64,000 nucleotides of DNA from Luedemannella flava (GTDB taxonomy: Bacteria; Actinomycetota; Actinomycetes; Mycobacteriales; Micromonosporaceae): assembly GCF_039528515.1 (NCBI RefSeq), contig NZ_BAAALT010000127.1:60054-124053 (forward strand), given 5' to 3'. The stretch's first letter is position 1. Each line of letters begins with the position of its first letter. The position numbers and the translations under genes are program-made. A model generated the notes under the pieces. It saw only the letters and a list, made by a program, of their open reading frames with translations. It had not been told where the DNA came from and made no database searches. Shown in pieces: positions 51,603-59,416 of the stretch.

Positions 51603-53897
51603 TTAGGTGCGTGTCCCGATCGACGTGTCACCGGCGCGCACGGTGACCGTGCTGACCGCCCCCGGGGACAGCCGCACGCGGCGCGGCAGGCCCCACGGCG
51701 TGTGCACGGCCACGTCACCGTCGCCGCTCAGCGTCGCCGTCAGGCCCGCCGGCGACCAGGCCAGCCGCTCCACGGTGATGCCGCCGCGCGCCCGCACGCC
51801 GCGGATCTCCCCGGCCGGCCAGACGGCCGGCAGCGCCGGCAGCAGCCGCAGCTGCTCCGGGGCCGGCCCGGCCCCCGGCGCCCGGGCCGGCCCGGCGCCG
51901 ACCAGCATCGCCACGACCAGTGCGGGCAGACCGCCGCAGATGTCGACGTTGAAGATCGCGCCGGCGTTGTGGGTCGAGACCAGGTTGGGGCGCCAGTACC
52001 GGCCGGCGAGGCGGGTGATCACCTCGTGCGCCGGCTCGGCCAGGCCCAGGGCCGCCGCCGCGAGGCCGAGCTGCACCAGGCCGAAGGCCATCTCGTCGCC
52101 CTGGTCGCGCCACCAGTCCAGCCGCGCGGTCACCGCCCGGCCGGCCGCCGCGCGCAGCGCCGGGTCGGCGAGCAGGTCCGGGTCCGGCTCGTACCAGAGG
52201 CCGTAGAGGTGGGAGGCGTGGCGGTGCGCCGGGTTGTCGTCGAGCGCCGGGTGCAGCCACTCGGCCAGTACGCCGTCGCGCACCTCGTAGCCGGGCAGCG
52301 CGTCGTGCAGCCGCAGCCAGGCGGTCGCGCGGGGGTCGGCCAGCCCGAGGGTGTCGTGCGCGGCCAGCAGGTTGCGCAGCAGGTCGCGCACTGCCGCGAC
52401 GTCCGCGGTGGCGTCGAGCGCCGCCTGCGTCCCGCTGCCTGCGGGGGAGTTCTCCGGCGAGTACGACGGGACGAACGCGGCCCGCCCGCCCTCGACCGTC
52501 ACGAAGTCGAGATAGAACTCGGCCGCCTCGACCAGGAACGGGTACGCCCGCTCGCGCAGGAACGCCGGGTCGCCGGTGTAGCGCCAGTGGTCGACGTACA
52601 GCCGCGACAGCCACGCGGCGCCGGCCGTCCAGAAGGTCAGGCACCAGCGCGGGCCGAAGTGGTTCGCCAGCCCGTGGCTGCCCAGGTGCGCCGGCACGAG
52701 GATGCCCCGGGCGCCGTAGAGCCGCCGCGCGTTGCGCCGGAAGTCGTCGCGGTGCGCGTCGAGCAAATCGAACAGCGGCAGCATCAGCTCCGGCGTGCCG
52801 GTGGCCGACAGCGCCGCGACGGCCGCCTGCAGGTTCCCGTCGAGCGTGTACCCGGAGCACCAGGCGGGTTCCCAGGTGCCGCTCCACACGCCCTGCAGCG
52901 CGGGCGGCAGGTCCCCGACGCTGGAGATGATCGCGTACCGGCCCGCGTCGTAGAGGGCCGCGACGAGGGCCGGGTCGGCCGGGTCGGCGAGCAGGGCGTC
53001 GGCGTCCGGCACGGTCGGGGCGCCGCCGAGGGCGAGCCGGGAGCGGCCGAACAGCTCCCCGTGCACGGCCGCGTGCGCCGCGAGCAGCTCGTCGACGTCG
53101 GGCAGCGCGTCGAGGCCGCGCAGCTCGTCAAGGCCGCGCAGCGCGTCGACGTCGGTCGGCGCGCCGACGACCGTGCGGGCGAGGACGACCAGTTCGGTCG
53201 CCGCCTGAACGCGCAACCCGCCGTCGCCTGCGGGCGCCGTCGCGCCGTCGGTGCGCACGCGCGCCGTGACGGCGTACTCCTGAAGGGTCTGGAAGCGGCC
53301 GCGGAGGGTGAGCGTGTCGCGTTCGGTGACCAGCGCGTGGTCCACCGGGCGCGGCGGCGTCCCCGCGACCGGCACCACGGTCAGCGCGCCGCTGACCGGG
53401 CGGGCGGCGCGCACGCGGACCACCACCACGTCGTGCGGGCGCGAGACGAACACCTCGACGCGCACGTCGTCCCAGGTGTGGGTGACGACGCCGGTGGCGA
53501 AGTCGGTGGACCGGGTCCACGGCCCGGCCTCGCCGTCGAGGGTGAGGCGCAGCGTGCCGGCGCCGATCAACGGGTCGATCCAGCGCAGCTCCGCGTAGCC
53601 CGGGTCGGCCGCCTCGGCGACCGCGACGACCAGGTCGGCCGCCTCCTGGCGGCGGTCGTCGCGCAGCAGTCGGCGCAGCTCGGGCAGCACGTCGGCGGTC
53701 GGCGGCGGGTCGAGCGGCTCGTACAGCGGGTGGCGCAGGCGTTCGTGGGCGAGATCGACGTGCAGCGCGCCTGGGGCGCCGTGGACGATCGCGCCCTGGC
53801 GGCCGTTTCCGCTGATCAGGCCGTGTTCCCAGGTGGGCGCGGGGGTCCGGGAGACGAAGCCGCGGGGCTGGTCGGAGTCGTTGACGGCCAAGGTCAC
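51603..53897 (-). CDS. Glycoside hydrolase family 95 (alpha-L-fucosidase-like)
   Basis: A 764-residue enzyme. The N-terminal beta-sandwich (TWEHGLISGNGRQGAIVHG) is followed by an (alpha/alpha)6 barrel with GVWSGTWEPAWCSGYTLDGN, PSYSPENSP (the Glu is the general acid in AfcA) and HRHASHLYGLWYE. No signal peptide. GH95 enzymes remove alpha-1,2-linked L-fucose from galactose, or alpha-L-galactose, including from xyloglucan. The expected paired Asn residues appear as GYTLDGN, a variation worth testing. GTG start at 53897; operator B begins only 7 bp upstream, so a repressor would also block translation signals. Confidence 0.85.
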   Translation of the reverse strand: MTLAVNDSDQPRGFVSRTPAPTWEHGLISGNGRQGAIVHGAPGALHVDLAHERLRHPLYEPLDPPPTADVLPELRRLLRDDRRQEAADLVVAVAEAADPGYAELRWIDPLIGAGTLRLTLDGEAGPWTRSTDFATGVVTHTWDDVRVEVFVSRPHDVVVVRVRAARPVSGALTVVPVAGTPPRPVDHALVTERDTLTLRGRFQTLQEYAVTARVRTDGATAPAGDGGLRVQAATELVVLARTVVGAPTDVDALRGLDELRGLDALPDVDELLAAHAAVHGELFGRSRLALGGAPTVPDADALLADPADPALVAALYDAGRYAIISSVGDLPPALQGVWSGTWEPAWCSGYTLDGNLQAAVAALSATGTPELMLPLFDLLDAHRDDFRRNARRLYGARGILVPAHLGSHGLANHFGPRWCLTFWTAGAAWLSRLYVDHWRYTGDPAFLRERAYPFLVEAAEFYLDFVTVEGGRAAFVPSYSPENSPAGSGTQAALDATADVAAVRDLLRNLLAAHDTLGLADPRATAWLRLHDALPGYEVRDGVLAEWLHPALDDNPAHRHASHLYGLWYEPDPDLLADPALRAAAGRAVTARLDWWRDQGDEMAFGLVQLGLAAAALGLAEPAHEVITRLAGRYWRPNLVSTHNAGAIFNVDICGGLPALVVAMLVGAGPARAPGAGPAPEQLRLLPALPAVWPAGEIRGVRARGGITVERLAWSPAGLTATLSGDGDVAVHTPWGLPRRVRLSPGAVSTVTVRAGDTSIGTRT

Positions 53898-53903
53898 CTG
53901 GCC

Positions 53904-53927
53904 TAGTTTGGCTAACGACTAAACAAA
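53904..53927. promoter_or_regulatory. XylR-like operator B, GH95/GH42 divergent promoter
   Basis: Read on the minus strand it starts TTTGTTTAGTCG and ends CAAACTA, matching site A at 20 of 24 positions. The intergenic region is only 50 bp, so one bound repressor would block both genes. The site extends to CCTTTT and TAGG at its flanks. Confidence 0.72.
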
Positions 53928-53947
53928 AGGCAATCCGGGGGTACGGC

Positions 53948-55888
53948 GTGGACTGGCCGAGAGGCATGGCGGGACGGCTCTGCTACGGCGGGGACTACAA
54001 CCCCGAGCAGTGGTCGGAGTCCGTGTGGCGCGAGGACGTCGCGCTCATGCGCGAGGCCGGGGTCACCATCGCCACCGTCGGAGTCTTCGCCTGGGCGCTG
54101 CTGGAGCCCGCCGAGGGGGAGTACGACTTCGGGTGGCTCGACCGGGTGCTCGACCTGCTCCACGAGAACGGGATCTCCGCGGCGCTGGCCACCCCGACCG
54201 CGTCGCCGCCCCCGTGGTTCACCCTCGCGCACCCCACCGGCCTGCCCGTGGACGCGGGCGGGGTGCGGCTCACCCACGGCAGCCGGGACACGTACTGCGC
54301 GTCGTCGCCCGACTACCGCGCCGCGGCCCTGCGCATCGCGACCGCCCTCGGCCGGCGCTACGCGTCGCATCCCGCCGTGGCCATGTGGCACGTGCACAAC
54401 GAGTACGGCACGACGTGCCACTGCGACGTCACGGCCGCCGCGTTCCGGGACTGGCTGCGCCGCAGGCACGGCACGCTCGACGCGCTCAACGCGGCGTGGA
54501 CCACCGCGTTCTGGAGCCAGCACTACACCGACTGGGCGCAGATCATGCCGCCGCGCGCCACCCAGTACCTGCACAACCCGGCGCTCGCGCTCGACTTCAA
54601 GCGGTTCACCTCCGACGAGCTGCTCGCCTGCTTCGTCGAACAGCGCGACGCCCTGCGGGCGATCGACCCGTCGGTGCCGGTCACTACGAACTTCATCCTC
54701 GGCGGGTGGGTCCCGGTGTCGCACTGGGACTGGGCGGCCGAGGTCGACTTCGTCGCCATCGACCACTACCCGGCCTCGGCCGCCCCGCTCGCCGCCGAGG
54801 AGGAGACCGCGTTCGCCGCCGACCTGGCGCGCGGCTGGGCCGGCGGGCGGCCGTGGCTGCTCATGGAGACCGCGCCGAACCTCATCTACGAGCCCGGCCG
54901 GATGACCGTGAAGGAGCCCGGCCGGATGGCCCGGCTGTCTTTGCAGTACGTGGCGCGCGGGTCGCGGGGCAGCATGTACTTCCAGTGGCGGGCGCCGGCC
55001 GGCGGGTCGGAGCTGTACCACTCGGCGATGGTGCCGCACGCCGGCCCGGACAGCCGGGTGTTCCGCGAGTGCGTGGCGCTGGGCGCCGACCACGCGGCGC
55101 TCGGCGACCTCGCTTCGGCCCCCGTGTCCGCGTCGGTCGCGATCCTGTGGGACGACGAGGCGTGGTGGGCGTCACAGGCCCCGGCGTTCCCGTCGGCGTC
55201 GCTGGACTACCAGGCGTCGATCCGGGCCGCGCACGGCGCGCTGTGGCGGTCGGGGGTCACCTGCGACTTCGCCCGGCCCGGGGCGGACCTGTCGGCGTAC
55301 TCCCTGGTCCTGGTGCCCAGCCTGTATCTGATCTCGGACGAGGCGGCCGCATCGTTACGGTCCTATGTAGAGGCCGGCGGGACGCTGGTCGTCTGGTACT
55401 TCAGCGGGATCGCCGACCCGTCACCTCGCGTACGGCTCGGCGGGCACCCGGGCGCGCTGCGGGACCTGCTCGGGGTGCGGGTCGAGGAGTGGCTGCCGCT
55501 GGCGCCCGGCGCGTCCGTGGCGCTGTCCGACGGCTGGTCCGGCACGCTGTGGTCGGAGCGGGTCCACCTGGCCGGGGCGACGGCGGTGTCGACCTATGTC
55601 GACGGGGTCCTCGCCGGCCTGCCGGCCGTCACCCGGCACCCGGTGGGGGCGGGCCGGGCGTACTACGTCTCCACGGCGCTCGCGGACCTCCCGGCGTTCC
55701 TCGGCGGGGTGTGCGCTGAGGCGGGCGTTGCGCCGGTGCTGCCCGGCCTGCCGCCGGGGGTGGAGGCCGTCCGTCGCCGTGACCCCGACACGCTCATCGT
55801 CATCAACCACACGACGTCGGACTGCTCCGTCCCTTCTGTGGGAACGGTGGCTGCGGGCGCCTACGTCGTGATCCACTCCGAAGGTTGA
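53948..55888 (+). CDS. Glycoside hydrolase family 42 beta-galactosidase
   Basis: A 646-residue enzyme. The catalytic acid/base is Glu152 in HVHNEYG and the nucleophile Glu307 in LMETAPNLI. The usual N-terminal signature CYGGDYNPEQW and a class I GATase-like C-terminal domain (YSLVLVPSLYLISDEA; Asp/Glu-rich strands to 560) are present. It is cytoplasmic by lack of a signal peptide and cleaves terminal beta-D-galactose. In this locus it would remove the galactose exposed by GH95 from xyloglucan side chains. GTG at 53948 lies 20 bp after operator B. Confidence 0.93.
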   Translation: MDWPRGMAGRLCYGGDYNPEQWSESVWREDVALMREAGVTIATVGVFAWALLEPAEGEYDFGWLDRVLDLLHENGISAALATPTASPPPWFTLAHPTGLPVDAGGVRLTHGSRDTYCASSPDYRAAALRIATALGRRYASHPAVAMWHVHNEYGTTCHCDVTAAAFRDWLRRRHGTLDALNAAWTTAFWSQHYTDWAQIMPPRATQYLHNPALALDFKRFTSDELLACFVEQRDALRAIDPSVPVTTNFILGGWVPVSHWDWAAEVDFVAIDHYPASAAPLAAEEETAFAADLARGWAGGRPWLLMETAPNLIYEPGRMTVKEPGRMARLSLQYVARGSRGSMYFQWRAPAGGSELYHSAMVPHAGPDSRVFRECVALGADHAALGDLASAPVSASVAILWDDEAWWASQAPAFPSASLDYQASIRAAHGALWRSGVTCDFARPGADLSAYSLVLVPSLYLISDEAAASLRSYVEAGGTLVVWYFSGIADPSPRVRLGGHPGALRDLLGVRVEEWLPLAPGASVALSDGWSGTLWSERVHLAGATAVSTYVDGVLAGLPAVTRHPVGAGRAYYVSTALADLPAFLGGVCAEAGVAPVLPGLPPGVEAVRRRDPDTLIVINHTTSDCSVPSVGTVAAGAYVVIHSEG

Positions 55889-56148
55889 ACCCGGGTTGGT
55901 ACCCCCAGGTGCCAGGCTGGTTCAGGCTAGTCGCGTAATCGCGATCGTGGCGGATCCAGACACACCTTGCTGCCAACAGGCGATCCCGGAAAAGTCCGCG
56001 ATTCTTGCTGACTTTCCGACCTCTGCCGGAACCGATCATCATGGTCCGACTCCGACAGCACGGTTTTTTCAATCCGTTTGACGGATCATAGCGATTCCGT
56101 TCTGCCGGTAGACCTTGACTACCAATCGTCGGGAGACCCTGGAGCGCC
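55889..56148 (+). other. Intergenic region with short hairpins; no gene seen
   Basis: A weak hairpin (TGGTACC-CCCA-GGTGCCA, 55897-55914) follows the GH42 stop and may terminate it. Near 56074 a T-run precedes the inverted repeat ATCCGT-TTG-ACGGAT. The region is visibly less GC-rich than the neighbouring glycosidase genes. It is the probable promoter region of the CorA-like gene. Confidence 0.35.
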
Positions 56149-57822
56149 ATGTCCGAGAAGGAAGCCAGGAAATTGAGGCGCGCGGAGTGCAACTTCCGGG
56201 TGACGACCGTCTACGCCACTTCTTGGCGGTTCAAGGGCAAACTGAACGGCGGCGAAGGGACGCCGGCCTATCTTGGCGAACTGGCGGAGAGTTACCAGTT
56301 GTACCGGGTTCAGTTGCCGCGCCTGCTCCCGCCGCGCGTGCTTGGCCTCGCGCTGGAGAACGCCGACGTCGGAATTCTGCGCCTATCCGGCGAGTCGAAA
56401 CCGAATGTCGAACTCGTCGACGGGGTGGCCGAACTGTTCACGCTCCCCTCAAACCAGGTCGTCCTAGCGGTGACCCTCTGGCTCCGTGGCAAGCACCTGA
56501 CCCGAGAGGAGGCGGCCGCGCCGATCGCGAACATCCTGGAAAAATGCATTCGCGGCGACATCACCCTTGGCGCGCATTCGGCCGAGAACGCGTTGCCCGA
56601 GATCATTGCACGTGCGCCGAGGGCACACGAATTTGAGCGCGACGGGCCGGACAAGCTTGACAGCACGCCGATGACGTCCTTGTCGCCCGAACGCCATCAG
56701 CTCGTATTCGCCAGAGGGGCCGCCCATACCAAAATCGGTGACGACGACGTGCACCGGGCGATCCTCTACCGCAACAAGCCTCCGTACCGGCCTGAATTCG
56801 TGCTGATGGAACGTCGGCCGGACCAGCTCAACAAGGCTAATGGCAACGGGCGGACGCCGCCCGCGGTCGGTGTCGTCACGCCGTATATCAGCCTGCTGTA
56901 CGGCCAGCCCAGGTACGTCGACTCCAGCATCTTCCTGTCCACCGTGCACGCGGTCGGTACGGCCGCGCGGTTCCGCTATATCTGGCGGCAGGCGTACGAA
57001 CAGGTGTTGCGGTTCCGTGAACAGAAGCAAAGGACGGTCAGCGGCCTTCAGACCCGCGAGGACCTGGAGGAACTAGCGGATAATCTCGGCAACCTGGAAT
57101 TCGATCTCGCGTTCAGCGTCGAATTCCCCTTGATGCGCGTGGAGACCTTCCAGTCACAGCTGTATGAGGCGATGGACCTCGAAAAGCAGGCCGGCGCGCT
57201 GAGCCAGATGTTCACCCAGCTCGGGGGCAGCGTGCGGTCGGAACTCACCGCGATCGAGGTGCGGGAGCGGCGGGAGGCCGAGTCCCGGCAGCGCTGGAAC
57301 TCCATCGCGGCCGGCGTCCTCAGCCTGATCGGTGTGCCGGTCGGCTTCGTCGTCGCATTCCTCGGCGCCAACATCGCGGAGGTTCAGGCGAACCCGTTCG
57401 AATCGATGTGGTCCGAGAAATTCGCCGTTGTTTATCTCGTCGCGAGCTGTTTCGCCTTCGCGCCAGGCTTCGTCATCGCGTTCCCGCATCTGCGTAACTA
57501 CGTGAAGCGTCATGTCGACCGCAAGCCGCTGGGTTGGGGTCTCAGCGTGACCCTGCTTGGCGTTGCGACACTCGCCGGCGCGATCCGGTTGCAGCACCAG
57601 TCCAACGATCTGCTAAGGCTGGTCGACGTCGTCGCCATCTCGCTCGGCGGCTACGCCATTCTCGCCGGCCTGACTGTGACCGGCCTGTGGTTCTGGTGGA
57701 AGGCCGTGCGGGACCGCAAGAAGCGCACAGTGGTGGAGCCGGAATCAGGTCAGGCCGCGTCGTCGGATGACGCTCCGACCCCCGTCGTGCCCGCGCAGAG
57801 GGAACCCGTCAACGCCGCATGA
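56149..57822 (+). CDS. CorA-like four-helix membrane protein of unknown function
   Basis: A 557-residue protein. Residues 1-260 form a soluble cytoplasmic part, 275-380 a long coiled coil (RQAYEQVLRFREQKQRTVS; EVRERREAESRQRW), and four membrane helices follow at about 385-408, 425-447, 462-480 and 490-516, with a polar tail. The long helix leading into paired membrane helices resembles CorA, but the GMN selectivity motif is absent (GANIAEVQ). I do not recognise a family. Codon use is visibly less GC-biased than its neighbours, hinting at transfer. Some CorA-fold proteins are effectors of defence systems; no partner gene is seen. ATG follows CTGGAG. Confidence 0.7.
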   Translation: MSEKEARKLRRAECNFRVTTVYATSWRFKGKLNGGEGTPAYLGELAESYQLYRVQLPRLLPPRVLGLALENADVGILRLSGESKPNVELVDGVAELFTLPSNQVVLAVTLWLRGKHLTREEAAAPIANILEKCIRGDITLGAHSAENALPEIIARAPRAHEFERDGPDKLDSTPMTSLSPERHQLVFARGAAHTKIGDDDVHRAILYRNKPPYRPEFVLMERRPDQLNKANGNGRTPPAVGVVTPYISLLYGQPRYVDSSIFLSTVHAVGTAARFRYIWRQAYEQVLRFREQKQRTVSGLQTREDLEELADNLGNLEFDLAFSVEFPLMRVETFQSQLYEAMDLEKQAGALSQMFTQLGGSVRSELTAIEVRERREAESRQRWNSIAAGVLSLIGVPVGFVVAFLGANIAEVQANPFESMWSEKFAVVYLVASCFAFAPGFVIAFPHLRNYVKRHVDRKPLGWGLSVTLLGVATLAGAIRLQHQSNDLLRLVDVVAISLGGYAILAGLTVTGLWFWWKAVRDRKKRTVVEPESGQAASSDDAPTPVVPAQREPVNAA

Positions 57823-58052
57823 TCCGCAATCGACGAGGGTCGCGGTTCACCGTCGGTCGGTGACGTGGCTCCTACGTGGTTGTCGCAGGACCTGATCAGC
57901 TGTCCTCGTGGCCGGGCAGTGGGGCGCTGACCTCGGGATTCGGGCGGGCCAGAGGTGGGTTGAGCCGCAACGCATCAAGGTGCTGGGTAGTTGATCGATC
58001 TGGGTGGCGGAGCGTGCGCCCTTCCCACGGATCGATTCCGTCAGGCTCTGCC

Positions 58053-58529
58053 ATGACTCGCCCCACGGCGTTCCTGCTCGCAGCCGCCGCGATGCGGCTC
58101 GGCACCTACCGCGGTTCCGACGGGTTCGACCAGTGGTTCGGCATCCCGAGGTACACCCCGGACGCGGCGTTCAAGCAGGGGTGGGGAAGCGACGACGACA
58201 GCGGCCACTCGCACACCCCCACGGTGACCGTCGCGATGCAGGCGGTGGACACCTCGGTGCGGATCTCGGGTGTCGCCCGTGACGCGGACGCCCCTTCGGC
58301 CCGCCTCTACCTGTCGGTGTCGGTGGGCATCCGCCGGATCGCCCGCGTCCGCACGGACGCGCGGCACACCTTTGCGATCGACTTCGTCGGGGCGCCGGGC
58401 CGGCACACGTACGTGGTGCGGGTCGAGGGCGTAGGGCCGGGCCCGCGCACGGTGTCGGTGAGCAGGACGGTCGTGCTCGTCGTGCCGCTGCCGCCCGTGC
58501 CTCCGTCCTCGCCGGCAGTGGCCGGCTAG
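58053..58529 (+). CDS. Hypothetical protein, possibly a truncated C-terminal remnant
   Basis: A 158-residue frame. The section FDQWFGIPRYTPDAAFKQGW looks like the end of a hydrolase-type domain, followed by a beta-rich, fibronectin-like domain of about 100 residues (VRISGVARDADAPSA; RHTYVVRVEGVGPGPR). It starts abruptly, without signal peptide, and has a poor ribosome binding site, so it may be what is left of a longer protein. The start of the catalytic part is not seen upstream. It overlaps the xthA stop by 4 bp. Confidence 0.45.
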   Translation: MTRPTAFLLAAAAMRLGTYRGSDGFDQWFGIPRYTPDAAFKQGWGSDDDSGHSHTPTVTVAMQAVDTSVRISGVARDADAPSARLYLSVSVGIRRIARVRTDARHTFAIDFVGAPGRHTYVVRVEGVGPGPRTVSVSRTVVLVVPLPPVPPSSPAVAG

Positions 58530-59293
58530 GTCAGGTCGACGATGATCGGGGCGTGGTCGGAAGGGCCCTTGCCCTTGCGCGCCTCGCGGTCGATCCACGC
58601 GCGGCTCACCCGGTCGGCGAGGTCCTTCGACGCGTACACCAGGTCGATGCGCATGCCCATGTCCTTGTGGAACATGCCGGCCCGGTAGTCCCAGTACGTG
58701 AAGGGGTTGTTGCCCTTCATGGGCTGCGGCACGACGTCGTGCAGGCCGAGGTCGAGCAGGTTGACCAGCGCGGCGCGCTCCTCGGCGGTGACGTGGGTGG
58801 AGCCCACGAACGCGGTCGGGTCCCACACGTCGGCGTCGGTCGGGGCGACGTTGAAGTCGCCGCACACGGCCAGCGGGGTGCCGGTGGCGAGGGTGGGCGC
58901 CAGCGCGTCGCGCAGCGCGGCCAGCCAACTCAGCTTGTACGTGTAGTGCGGGTCGTCGATCGTGCGACCGTTGGGCACGTAGACCGACCAGACGCGCACC
59001 CCGCCGCACGTCGCGCCGATCGCGCGCGCCTCCGGATCGGGGAAGCCGGGCTGGCCCGCGAACCCGCGCTCGACGTCGACCAGGCCGACCCTGGACAGCA
59101 GCGCCACGCCGTTCCACCGGCCGTCGCCGTGCGCGGCCACCTCGTAACCCAGCTCGGCCACCTCCGCCTCGGGGAAGGTGGCGGTCTTCGTCTCCTGCAG
59201 GCACACGACGTCCGGCTCGGTGGCGCGCAGCCAGTCGAGCAGCCGCGGCAGCCGGGCGGTGACGGAGTTGACGTTCCAGGTGGCCACGCGCAT
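58526..59293 (-). CDS. xthA: Exodeoxyribonuclease III
   Basis: A 255-residue AP endonuclease/exonuclease of base excision repair. Family marks: RVATWNVNSVTARL, CLQETKT (metal Glu), VYVPNGR, CGDFNVAP (Asp/Asn), WDYRAGMFHKDMGMRIDLVY and the terminal SDHAPIIVDL (His). The ATG at 59293 gives the usual MRVATWN beginning; upstream in-frame codons are not needed. A stem-loop repeat lies 54 bp upstream of it. Confidence 0.96.
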   Translation of the reverse strand: MRVATWNVNSVTARLPRLLDWLRATEPDVVCLQETKTATFPEAEVAELGYEVAAHGDGRWNGVALLSRVGLVDVERGFAGQPGFPDPEARAIGATCGGVRVWSVYVPNGRTIDDPHYTYKLSWLAALRDALAPTLATGTPLAVCGDFNVAPTDADVWDPTAFVGSTHVTAEERAALVNLLDLGLHDVVPQPMKGNNPFTYWDYRAGMFHKDMGMRIDLVYASKDLADRVSRAWIDREARKGKGPSDHAPIIVDLT

Positions 59294-59346
59294 GTCCCCG
59301 ACGTTAGTCGCACCCGCCGACACCCGCTCGCCACCCCACTCAACGG

Positions 59347-59392
59347 ATCTTGGGGGCGATAACGGCCCGTAGGAGGTGAACGCCCCCAAGAT
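59347..59392. repeat. Hairpin repeat copy 2, shared with 48395-48446
   Basis: ATCTTGGGGGCG and CGCCCCCAAGAT pair perfectly over 12 bases. The loop holds ATAACGGCC and GTAGGA, as in copy 1. It lies 24 bp downstream of the GH36 stop (GH36 is on the minus strand), so it may terminate that gene as well as belong to a repeat family. Confidence 0.8.
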
Positions 59393-59416
59393 TGGTTGCG
59401 GGGCTGAGGTGCGGCG

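Noticed and set aside
56060..56090. Terminator with T-run and hairpin
   Set aside because: The T-run precedes the hairpin on the plus strand, and the minus strand has an A-run after it, so it is not an intrinsic terminator in either direction.
57896..58054. Short minus-strand gene of about 52 codons
   Set aside because: It has an ATG but overlaps the start of a frame on the other strand, has no ribosome binding site and no recognisable protein features.
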